A stretch of DNA of 20,102 nt from CAYMEV01 sp964431655 [NCBI: uncultured bacterium] (GTDB taxonomy: Bacteria; CAYMEV01): assembly GCA_964431655.1 (NCBI GenBank), contig CAYSKJ010000028.1:1-20102 (forward strand). The letters run 5' to 3'. The first letter of the stretch is position 1; every line of letters starts with the position of its first letter. A program made the translations under genes and the position numbers. The notes under the pieces were generated by a model, which saw nothing but the letters and a program-made list of their open reading frames with translations, did no database searches and was not told the DNA's origin. This document shows positions 8,157-14,759 of the stretch, in pieces.

Positions 8157-8523
8157 ATATTAATCAGTTCCCTATCTGAATCGATACCCAATATTAAAAA
8201 TATAATTATTTATATCCATTCCTTTCCCCTGCTGTTCTCAGTGTGATTCATACCATTTTACCCCACTTATTATCTGATCTGGCACATAGAGTGCTCAGCC
8301 TTGCATCCCACATTATTATATAACCATTGTTTATCGGGAACATTCTGCAGTGGAGATTTAATTTCCTTTCTAATTCAGCATATAGAAGCTGTTGGGAGAT
8401 TACAGCATATTTACAGCAAACCAATGCAGAAACCATAGTACAATAAAAGAATCCTTCTGTCCGGAACAGATCCTTTTTTTGGGCAGCTCTCACCCATGCG
8501 CAAAGTTACCTTCACAAGCAAGT
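8157..8523. other. 367-base convergent intergenic region without a credible gene
   Basis: This lies between the 3' ends of the plus-strand small operon and the minus-strand DUF1566 gene. The left part is AT-rich. The only structure I can support is the hairpin at 8456-8480. An 81-residue minus frame (8248-8493) has unlikely composition and no ribosome site. Confidence 0.5.
8456..8480 (+). terminator. Candidate intrinsic terminator, possibly bidirectional
   Basis: A TCTGT/ACAGA stem (8456-8460 with 8466-8470) with a CCGGA loop is followed on the plus strand, after 3 bases, by seven T. On the minus strand the same stem is followed by TTCTTTTATT-like sequence. The stem is short (5 bp). It could end both converging transcripts, though it is about 300 bases beyond the plus-strand gene. 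Confidence 0.35.
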
Positions 8524-10017
8524 CTATTGCCCGCCGCGGACCGGCCAGACATAGCGGGCATATGGCTTATTGCTGAAGAGCATATGGCCATGTCCCAGGA
8601 CCACGATCCAGCTGCTGATCTCATCGTATGCAAAGGTGGTAGACGACCAGTAGAAGTCGGACTGAACATCGGTGAAGGGATGCCCGTCAGGTAAGGCAGG
8701 GCTGTATTTCCCATAGTCAATAAGGCTGTACATCTCCCGTGCATTGGGAAGGCGCCAGTCATCATATCCTCCATGATCCAGCCCATTGCACCAGTCTATA
8801 GCATCATCCCAGGTCTTGCTTCCATCAATACTGGCATTCATAGCCCATATCATGCCTGTCAAACCGTCCGTGACCGTCTGGTCGCCATTATCAATAAAGC
8901 GCGGCTCGGGCCACCTTACACCCAACTGGTAATAGCCGTCATCTCCGTCACGGTAGGATATTGTCTGACCTGTTCTGGGGACAGGGGCAATACCTTTTGA
9001 AACACTGCGGACCGGCCAGACGCAGAAAGCTTCTGCTTTATCGTCGGGGAAGGTAAAGCCGTAATCCGGGTAAAGGCTCCAGGCCTCATCGGAATTACCG
9101 GCATAGGTAGATGATGACCAGTAATCCATGTCCTGAACACCGGTAAAGGGATGCACATCAGGCAGTGCAAAACCGTGCTCTGATTTGTCAATAAGGCTGT
9201 AGAGCTCACGAATATTGGGAAGGCGCCAGTCATCATATCCCCCATTATCCAGAGCATTGCACCAGCTGATGGCATTGTTCCAGGTTTTTGCACCGTCAAT
9301 ATTGGCATCCTTCGACCACATAAGCCCTGTTAAGCGATCTGTCACCGTACCATTCCCATTATCCGTAAAGCGTGGCTCCGGCCACTCTACCCCCATCTGG
9401 TAATAACCGTCATCTCCGTCACGATAGGATGCGGTCTGGCCTGTTCTGGGAACAGGGGCAAAAGTACTCTCCTGATGGGGATATACATAAAATGCTATTC
9501 CCTCATAGGTCCAGTTGGGCAGCTGCATGACATTATCACGCTCTGTCTCGGAAATGGTATAGAGATGACCGCCCCGGACATGGTTGAAAAAACGGTAAAC
9601 CGGCGTTGTATCCTGTGCAAAGTCTGCAAATACAAAGTATTTAATTCCCTCATAGTTATACTGAGGCAGCTGCATTACATCATCGCGTTCTGACTCACTG
9701 ATGGTGTAGAAATGTATACCTGTCCGGGTATTGAAAAAACGGTATACAGCACAGGTCCCTTGGGCCAGGGTTTCATGGACATCAAATTTTATTCCCTCAT
9801 AGCTCCACTGGGGAAGGTTCTCCATTATATAGTCCCTCTCTGATTCGGAGATGGTATAGAGATGGCCGCCCCGGACTGTATTGAAAAAACGGTATACAGG
9901 AACCTTACCGTCACGATTATTAAAGAATATCCCCGGCACCAGATCACCGGACTGATAGCCAGTCAGCACCGCAGCTAGGAATATAACCATTAAACAATAA
10001 AAAAGTGTTCTCCTCAT
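8524..10017 (-). CDS. Secreted modular protein: three DUF5648-type repeats plus two DUF1566 (Lcl C-terminal type) domains
   Basis: 497 residues. A signal-like segment (residues 1-20, LMVIFLAAVLTG) is followed by three about 49-residue repeats starting near 38, 88 and 137. Each has the pattern VYRFFN..RGGHLYTISESERD..MQLP..YEGI, the repeat seen in extracellular sugar-binding-like DUF5648 regions. Two longer modules follow, near 188-350 and 354-497. Both open with APVPRTGQT.SYRDGDDGYYQ and contain NGTVTD.LTGLMW, a W..A..WCN helix, GYDDWRLPN.RE.YSLID and a terminal VWPVR: the DUF1566 signature. Cell-surface adhesion or carbohydrate binding is inference. The lipobox position has LTGY (Y21) where lipoproteins have LTGC. 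AAGGAG lies 6 bases before the ATG. It is monocistronic. Confidence 0.88.
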   Translation of the reverse strand: MRRTLFYCLMVIFLAAVLTGYQSGDLVPGIFFNNRDGKVPVYRFFNTVRGGHLYTISESERDYIMENLPQWSYEGIKFDVHETLAQGTCAVYRFFNTRTGIHFYTISESERDDVMQLPQYNYEGIKYFVFADFAQDTTPVYRFFNHVRGGHLYTISETERDNVMQLPNWTYEGIAFYVYPHQESTFAPVPRTGQTASYRDGDDGYYQMGVEWPEPRFTDNGNGTVTDRLTGLMWSKDANIDGAKTWNNAISWCNALDNGGYDDWRLPNIRELYSLIDKSEHGFALPDVHPFTGVQDMDYWSSSTYAGNSDEAWSLYPDYGFTFPDDKAEAFCVWPVRSVSKGIAPVPRTGQTISYRDGDDGYYQLGVRWPEPRFIDNGDQTVTDGLTGMIWAMNASIDGSKTWDDAIDWCNGLDHGGYDDWRLPNAREMYSLIDYGKYSPALPDGHPFTDVQSDFYWSSTTFAYDEISSWIVVLGHGHMLFSNKPYARYVWPVRGGQ

Positions 10018-10384
10018 GTATCTCTCCTTATTATTTTCATATATAATATAAATTTTCCAAATTATAAATAAAATTAACAGGCTGAATTAGCCAAAAAAAG
10101 TGGCTGATTCATCAATGCATCATAATGGAGTAAGCCAAAAAAAAAGACCTCCTCTGATTTCATAAATTAACAGATACTCCTTATTTTAACAACCTTTTGA
10201 TACCTTCCCATGTTTGTATCTCTGATTATACCTGAACAGGCCTTCTGCCTGGCCTTTAGATATGGCGTCGTGTCTATCAGCCCTTACAGGAAGTTGTTAC
10301 AATTCAGGGATTTTGCGGATCGCCTGCAGGTTTTTATAAAATTTAGAAGCTGTTAAGCATGGCAACCTTTTTCTGTTATTTTTG
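10018..10384. other. 367-base gap with an A-loop hairpin and a decayed reading frame
   Basis: This lies between the 3' end of the GNAT gene and the start of the DUF1566 gene. 10020-10080 is very AT-rich and probably holds the DUF1566 promoter. A hairpin sits at 10084-10110: a 10-bp stem with one wobble and loop AAAAAAG. The sequence AGCCAAAAAAA recurs near 10134. 10186-10370 carries the interrupted frame listed separately. Confidence 0.45.
10186..10370 (-). pseudogene. Possible gene remnant with one internal stop
   Basis: One minus-strand frame reads about 60 codons with a single TAA at 10299-10297. The upstream part includes KFYKNLQAIRKIPEL. The downstream part, QLPVRADRHDAISKGQAEGL then FRYNQRYKHGKVSKGC, ends at a TAA at 10188-10186. 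The composition looks protein-like and the local GC is higher than in the flanks. No family is recognised. No start codon with a ribosome site was found, so this is more likely a decayed fragment than an expressed gene. Chance openness cannot be excluded. Confidence 0.25.
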
Positions 10385-10813
10385 CTATTTTCCGCAAAGC
10401 GGCTTAATCATGAACATCTCCATTGGCTGTTCATACCCCGGTATATCAAGTACCAGGGAGCCTGTATCCCTGTAGCCCAGCTTCCTGTAGAAATGCTGTG
10501 CTTCCTCGTCAACCTGGGTTGATGTCATAACCGCATTATAACCCAGTATTTGCATTTCATTCTCCCAGTGCATTATTGCCTTTTTACCGTATTCCCTTCT
10601 GCGGTAATTTTCCAGAATGTAGATCAGGCTTAAAAAGGGAATACAATCCCAGAACAGATTATATCTTAGAATACCGACAGGTTTCTGATCATCCAGCATT
10701 AAGTATCCCCTTTTATCCCTGACTTTAATCAAAAACTCCCTTTGAGCCATGTGCAGGTCATGCGAGAACCAGAAATCCCTGTCCTCTTCCTTTACATGTC
10801 TGATACTGAACAT
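10385..10813 (-). CDS. GNAT-family N-acetyltransferase
   Basis: 142 residues, the usual length. The N-terminal FSIRHVKEEDRDFWFSHD is the first strand-helix of the GNAT fold. LSLIYILENYRRREYGKKAIMHWE matches the acetyl-CoA-binding strand-loop-helix, though the RRREYG loop departs from the usual Q/RxxGxG/A. TSTQVDEEAQHFYRKLGYRDTGS is the typical C-terminal FYxKLGF segment. The substrate cannot be read. It is the last gene of a three-gene operon: its ATG follows the DUF3795 stop by 2 bases, and its GGAGG site lies inside the end of that gene. Confidence 0.85.
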   Translation of the reverse strand: MFSIRHVKEEDRDFWFSHDLHMAQREFLIKVRDKRGYLMLDDQKPVGILRYNLFWDCIPFLSLIYILENYRRREYGKKAIMHWENEMQILGYNAVMTSTQVDEEAQHFYRKLGYRDTGSLVLDIPGYEQPMEMFMIKPLCGK

Positions 10814-10815
10814 AT

Positions 10816-11229
10816 TCAGTCCTCCGTTTCAGGCTTTAATTTCATCCCGCATCTGGAGCAGATCCCCTTATGGACATTTATAGTACCGCCGCATTTTGAG
10901 CAGGACCACTTCTGTTTTTCATTTCTGATAAACTCTCTTATGCCTTTTTCTTTTATAAACAGCAGATTTTCAATCTCGCTCATATTGTATTTTGTCCTGT
11001 AGCGCTTATCCAGGTTTTTCAGCCTTGCACAGGGAAAATCTGGACACTCAGAACAGAATCTATAATTTTTTTCTTTAATCCAGGGGCAGTTCCTGATCCT
11101 GCATTTTTCAATGCTTACAGGCAGCTTGGCATTAAGTAATCCTGAACCGGGGCATCGTTTCTTATCACGCAGATAAGCAGAGCAGATTGCGCAGTTCATT
11201 CCGCAGGGCGCTATAAGTGATGCTTTCAT
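10816..11229 (-). CDS. DUF3795 cysteine-rich protein with C-terminal zinc ribbon
   Basis: 137 residues with 13 cysteines. The N-terminal APCGMNCAICSAYL (C9, C13, C16), the RCPG cysteine at 26 and the CSECPDFPC cluster (about 59-67) are the hallmark of DUF3795. A second module near 110-126, SCSKCGG and ICSRCG, makes a four-cysteine zinc ribbon that many DUF3795 proteins lack. Metal binding (zinc or an iron-sulfur cluster) is likely; the function of the family is not established. The ATG is 2 bases after the stop of the YoaP-type gene and the stop is 2 bases before the next GNAT gene, so all three are surely cotranscribed. Confidence 0.85.
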   Translation of the reverse strand: MKASLIAPCGMNCAICSAYLRDKKRCPGSGLLNAKLPVSIEKCRIRNCPWIKEKNYRFCSECPDFPCARLKNLDKRYRTKYNMSEIENLLFIKEKGIREFIRNEKQKWSCSKCGGTINVHKGICSRCGMKLKPETED

Positions 11230-11231
11230 AT

Positions 11232-12008
11232 CTATCCTGTCATTGTTTTCATTATATTTTCAAACCTGGCTTTGCTGATAGGGTGATGGCTGATAATTTT
11301 TCTATTATAGATTATGCAGAATGAACCGAACGCACATGGCATATTCTGAGCAGATTCAGCACCATTTAAGTCAATAAGGCTTGTCTTTATCTGCATTCTT
11401 TTAGCAGATTCAATGATTGCATTAACGTTTTTTTCAGTATAGGGACATTGCGGAGAGCGCATGATAATCAATCCCTCATCGTATCTGCTTAAGCTATCAT
11501 TCATGTTTTGTTTAAATTCAGGGTTCTTCGATTTTTTATCAAACTTCAATGCCAGCAGGTTAAAGTCCGGTCCGGCAATATCGGCAATCTCAAAGCCCTT
11601 TTTCAGGAAAATATCATCCCTGGCCATGAAAGACCCCTTTCTTGTCACTACTGCAACCCCAAGCATCTTTTTGTCCTTAGCTTCCTTGATACACTCATCT
11701 ATCAGGGATGATGCATGGCCCTTGCCCTTGAATTCCCTCTTAAACCCCACGAATATACAGTGAATAAACATATATCCCTCTGCTTCAACCGGCCGGTGGG
11801 CATATTTCCCGGGAATGTATTCCAGCATCCCCTGATAGCCTCCCTTTTCTGAAAATAAAATTTTAATCCTCAGACCCTTTGGATAGTAACGGTTAAACCA
11901 TTCAATCTTTTTCCTTAATTCCAGGTGTTTCTTTATGTCCTTATATCCACAAACACCATAATCTGCGATATTATCCGGGGTAAGGCTCAGGATCCGGATA
12001 TCATTCAT
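11232..12008 (-). CDS. YoaP-type protein: GNAT acetyltransferase fused to a YoaP/thioredoxin-like C-terminal domain
   Basis: 258 residues. An N-terminal GNAT domain covers about 1-150, with the acetyl-CoA loop region GFKREFKGKGHASSLIDECI near 88-107. The C-terminal part (about 175-258) is YoaP-like. It opens with LIIMRSPQCPYTEKNV, in which C188 occupies the position of the first active-site cysteine of a thioredoxin fold while the second is replaced by threonine (CPYT). It ends in ISHHPISKARFENIM. In Bacillus YoaP the same two domains are fused; the reaction is unknown. AGGAG lies 7 bases before the ATG and a promoter is visible at 12049-12076. It is the first gene of the operon with DUF3795 and a second GNAT. 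Confidence 0.85.
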   Translation of the reverse strand: MNDIRILSLTPDNIADYGVCGYKDIKKHLELRKKIEWFNRYYPKGLRIKILFSEKGGYQGMLEYIPGKYAHRPVEAEGYMFIHCIFVGFKREFKGKGHASSLIDECIKEAKDKKMLGVAVVTRKGSFMARDDIFLKKGFEIADIAGPDFNLLALKFDKKSKNPEFKQNMNDSLSRYDEGLIIMRSPQCPYTEKNVNAIIESAKRMQIKTSLIDLNGAESAQNMPCAFGSFCIIYNRKIISHHPISKARFENIMKTMTG

Positions 12009-12048
12009 TTATTATCTCCTGATCAATTTTAATTTCATTCCTGTGATT

Positions 12049-12076
12049 ATTATACAGCTTATTTATAAAAGTTAAA
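12049..12076 (-). promoter_or_regulatory. Promoter of the YoaP-DUF3795-GNAT operon
   Basis: A perfect -10 TATAAT (12054-12049), a 16-base spacer and TTTAAC (12076-12071, 4 of 6 matches) on the minus strand. The predicted leader is about 35 bases, with AGGAG before the ATG at 12008. Confidence 0.45.
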
Positions 12077-12231
12077 TTGCATTCTAATCCTGCTGCTGAA
12101 AAAAACCCTGGAAACCAATTTTTGTCTTTAATTTCAGGAAGGCATGAATAACCAGGATTGAAGGCAATTGCCCATGTACTCTCTCTCAGCTTCTTTTGTG
12201 ATTTTTTACCGGTCTACGGAAATATAAAATT

Positions 12232-12303
12232 TCATATGAATAGCCTCTTGGGAATATAATTCAGCCCGTTAATGTTGACAGCCTTCAGTTTATTTTTCAG
12301 CAT
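12232..12303 (-). CDS. Very short ORF (23 codons) with a strong ribosome site
   Basis: The ATG at 12303 is preceded by AGGAG at a 6-base spacing, and the frame encodes MLKNKLKAVNINGLNYIPKR plus three residues before TGA. The TGA overlaps a second ATG (ATATGA) that opens a further 9-codon frame. The peptide is basic, with no membrane segment. It could be a leader peptide, a small protein, or the start of a gene broken by a frameshift or nonsense change. No homology is claimed. Confidence 0.25.
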   Translation of the reverse strand: MLKNKLKAVNINGLNYIPKRLFI

Positions 12304-12380
12304 ATTACACTCCTGTATGATGCGGTAAAAAGATGTGTCTCAGGGCAGATACACTTATTACTGCCTTTTACAGCAATGCT

Positions 12381-12995
12381 TTACTTCAGCCCCAGTTTTT
12401 TATTTTCTTTCAGAAGCTCTGCTGATTCTCTCAATCGTTTATGCAGGGTATCTTGCTTCTTGGCGCTGGTAATCCATAAGACATAATGCCTTTTATAGGT
12501 CTTTGCAAGACTGTTGAAATTTGTTAGAGCCGGCTGATTTTCCCCAAACATTTCAAGAATATAATCGGGGATTTCCAAATCTTTTTCCATATCTCTTATT
12601 GGCTCTTTATTCTTCCAGTCAATTTTCCCGTTTTTTAAGTAATTATCGATTTTTTTTAGTCCTGCTTCAGTCATCTTTCCGTTTTCAATAAGTGAAAGTA
12701 CCAGTTTTTTATTTGTATCTGACCATTTGGAGATATCTTTTCTCGGGGTAAATTTTCTAAGATACCGTGTATCGTCCAATCTCTTCAGGATGCTGTCTAT
12801 CCATCCGAAACATAGAGCTTCTTCCAGGGCTTCCCTGTATGTGATGCATTTTATTTTGGTGGTTTTTTTATAAAATATCATCCAGATCCCCGGACTCTTG
12901 TCGTGGTTGTTTTTAAGCCAGTCCCGGAAGGATTCCCTGCTGTCAAAATATTTTTGTTCAAGCTCTTTCATTCTGATCTGTTTTTGCCTGTACAC
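12381..12995 (-). CDS. YdeI/OmpD-associated (OmdA) family protein
   Basis: Up to 204 residues from a GTG at 12995. The ATG at 12971 (MKELEQKYFDS, 196 residues) fits the family length and is about as likely, because neither start has a strong ribosome site. The N-terminal half, FDSRESFRDWLKNNHDKSPG, IWMIFYKK and ITYREALEEALCFGWIDSI, is the YdeI core. R..LRKFTPRK..SKWSDTNKK follows. The C-terminal segment ALTNFNSLAKTYKRHYVLWI with SAKKQDTLHKRL is the OmdA domain. The family has been linked to resistance to cationic peptides in Salmonella, and its biochemical role is unclear. It is cytoplasmic and monocistronic, in a run of unlinked accessory genes. Confidence 0.88.
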   Translation of the reverse strand: MYRQKQIRMKELEQKYFDSRESFRDWLKNNHDKSPGIWMIFYKKTTKIKCITYREALEEALCFGWIDSILKRLDDTRYLRKFTPRKDISKWSDTNKKLVLSLIENGKMTEAGLKKIDNYLKNGKIDWKNKEPIRDMEKDLEIPDYILEMFGENQPALTNFNSLAKTYKRHYVLWITSAKKQDTLHKRLRESAELLKENKKLGLK

Positions 12996-13068
12996 GGGTC
13001 CTGGATCTTTTCACCTTTATTATAAGCTGAATAAAGCAAAATTCAATAAATTCTGTTAAATGGTATTA

Positions 13069-13530
13069 TTAACTTCTGCAGCTTTTCTCCAGCCAGTCCA
13101 GAACAATATCCCATGCTTTATCAAAATAGTCAAACACCTGGTCCCATTTCCCGCCTTTCAGCCAGCCAAGGTGAATTAGGCGGACATGGGTCTTTTTGTT
13201 TGTTTCAGAAGTAAACTCAATCACTACCCATGTTTTATGTTCATGTTCACGAATCTCAGGATACTGGGGAGGAGCATTCCAGGTAAAGGACAGCATTCTG
13301 CGGGGAAGATAGCTGATAATCCTGTTGCCTTCCCCTCCTCTTGTACCCGGAGGATTTTCCATAAGGAAATATATCTCGTACTCACCCCCGATTTCCAGAT
13401 TTACCTTGTTGTCTTCACCGAAAAAGGTCAGAAGACCCTCGTGGGTTGTCCATTTCCACCAGACAGCATCAATAGAGCAGTTTACTGTTCTGGTCTTTTC
13501 TATTGTTCTATCTGATATGTTTTTTTTCAT
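13069..13530 (-). CDS. AHSA1/SRPBCC-domain protein
   Basis: 153 residues from the ATG at 13530. I prefer this start over a TTG at 13554 because AAGGA directly precedes it and the upstream TTG has no ribosome site. The chain shows the AHSA1-like helix-grip order: EKTRTVNCSIDAVWWKWTT (first strand and helix), FFGEDNKVNLEIGGEYEIYF, an exposed loop, RMLSFTWNAPP, and VVIEFTSETNKKTHVRLIHLGW. A long C-terminal helix WDQVFDYFDKAWDIVLDWLEKS closes the pocket. Such domains bind hydrophobic ligands or act as co-chaperones. The ligand cannot be inferred. It is monocistronic. Confidence 0.85.
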   Translation of the reverse strand: MKKNISDRTIEKTRTVNCSIDAVWWKWTTHEGLLTFFGEDNKVNLEIGGEYEIYFLMENPPGTRGGEGNRIISYLPRRMLSFTWNAPPQYPEIREHEHKTWVVIEFTSETNKKTHVRLIHLGWLKGGKWDQVFDYFDKAWDIVLDWLEKSCRS

Positions 13531-13658
13531 TTTCCTTATTAGTTTAAATAGCAATTATCAAGACAATCAGCATGGGTTAGCAATTCCTGAAATGCAATAT
13601 CCTGCAGGAAAAAGCCTCTCATTGAATTATTACCTCTTGAGCTGCCTTTACATTATTT

Positions 13659-14252
13659 TTATTTATTCACCCTGCAAACAATAGTATGACCATTGCCGAC
13701 CTTACTGTCTGTCTCTTCAGTTTCTAATATTTCCCAGTTCTTTTTGTATTCTTTATTAAAAAACGTAACAAGCTCAACAAGTAAAGGGAGAGAAAAGACC
13801 CATATATGGTTTGAAAATCCTTCACTATTGTTAACACCTGGATTATTATGCGCTGCCATAAAATCAGACAGATTCGGCAGAGGTCTGCCTTTATCAGAAG
13901 GCAAGGCATCTCTCTTTGGAACAATAATAAATATTATGCCATTATCTTTAACTACTCTATCCCATTCCTTGAAAGCGCCAATTGGGTCATGGACATGCTC
14001 CAGTACATGGGAAGATATTATATAGTCATAGGAATTGCCTTCAACAGGCATATCGTTTGCGTATCCGTAGAAATCTATATCTACAGAATATCCGCACATA
14101 TCTTCCTGACTTTGCTTATAGAATGCTTCATCTTCTTTAGGTGCAATATTAATGCAATTTTCTAGATTAAACGGATTGTGTGCAGCAGCCCCTATTTCAA
14201 TGCCTTTGCCTTTGCAGTACTTGTTGGCCAACGGCATTTCTTTGTATATCAT
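13659..14252 (-). CDS. Class I SAM-dependent methyltransferase (Methyltransf_11/12 type)
   Basis: 197 residues. Motif I is GKGIEIGAAAHNPF at about 15-28, where the usual GxGxG has become EIGAAAHNP, as in some sugar- or lipid-linked methyltransferases. DIDFYGYANDMPVEGNSYDYIISSHVLEHVHDP (about 78-110) gives the motif II/III region with the Methyltransf_11 SxHVLEHV signature. IIFIIVPKRDAL is motif IV/V. The second half, LPNLSDFMAAHNNPG, FSNHIWVFSLPLLVELV, holds a substrate lid. The substrate is unknown. AGGAG lies 8 bases before the ATG. Upstream at 14283-14295 is a GATAAA-A-TTTATC inverted repeat that could be an operator. Confidence 0.85.
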   Translation of the reverse strand: MIYKEMPLANKYCKGKGIEIGAAAHNPFNLENCINIAPKEDEAFYKQSQEDMCGYSVDIDFYGYANDMPVEGNSYDYIISSHVLEHVHDPIGAFKEWDRVVKDNGIIFIIVPKRDALPSDKGRPLPNLSDFMAAHNNPGVNNSEGFSNHIWVFSLPLLVELVTFFNKEYKKNWEILETEETDSKVGNGHTIVCRVNK

Positions 14253-14759
14253 TTTTTATCTCCTGGGCTAAATATCTAACCCGATAAAATTTATCATTGT
14301 TTCGGTTTGCTTAATAATTAACCCTATCATAACATGGAGTTGAAAAAACAGCAATGTTATAAGTGCAGTAGATAATTATAATGAAATTTTTGCATAATAA
14401 AAGGAAGTGGGTGATAAAAGCAGTTCTTAAAATCTCGTTTCTCTGTGCCTCCTTTTCTAAATCAAATTTTCCCTGCATTCCTGGCCAGGTTTATTTTTCA
14501 GAAGACTGTCCGTCTTTATTAATTTGGAGAAAACCTCGTATATTATCATATAAAACAGATACAGCAGTTACTTTGCCGCGAATTTCAGGCAGGATGCAAA
14601 ATATCAATTATGCCTGGCTAAAATAGCATAAAACTGATCCAGCATATTCAAATCCTGGGACTATCTGGCATATATCTTAGAAAATATTTAATATTGAGCT
14701 ATGCCTAAAGGGCAAAGTTTCCTCTTTATGTTGCTGTATGAGCCAGAGAAGGGGTTCTT
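14253..14759. other. 507-base gap with no convincing gene
   Basis: This is AT-rich. It holds the 13-base inverted repeat GATAAA-A-TTTATC (14283-14295) upstream of the methyltransferase. A plus-strand frame at 14381-14626 (81 codons) lacks a ribosome site and has the composition of noncoding sequence. A minus-strand open stretch of about 40 codons ends at TAA 14493-14491 and includes LPEIRGKVTAVSVLYDNIRG. It reads more like protein but has no good start and may be a decayed gene. No clear terminator follows the serine hydrolase gene. Confidence 0.4.

Larger units (their letters stand above)
12009..12380. other. 372-base gap with the operon promoter, a 23-codon ORF and otherwise no gene
   Basis: The right part lies downstream of the YdeI-type gene, the left part upstream of the YoaP-type gene. 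It contains the promoter at 12049-12076 and the very short ORF at 12232-12303. A minus-strand open stretch around 12090-12200 (containing FNPGYSCLPEIKDKNWFPG) has no start and looks like either chance or decay. Confidence 0.4.

Noticed and set aside
8248-8493. 81-codon minus-strand ORF after the DUF1566 gene
   Set aside because: No ribosome site, unlikely cysteine/methionine-rich composition, and it overlaps the terminator-like hairpin.
8916-9308. 130-codon minus-strand frame inside the DUF1566 gene
   Set aside because: It exists because the repeated module is open in more than one frame; the main frame has the recognisable domains.
14381-14626. 81-codon plus-strand ORF
   Set aside because: No ribosome site, low-complexity composition and no family resemblance; it lies in an AT-rich gap.
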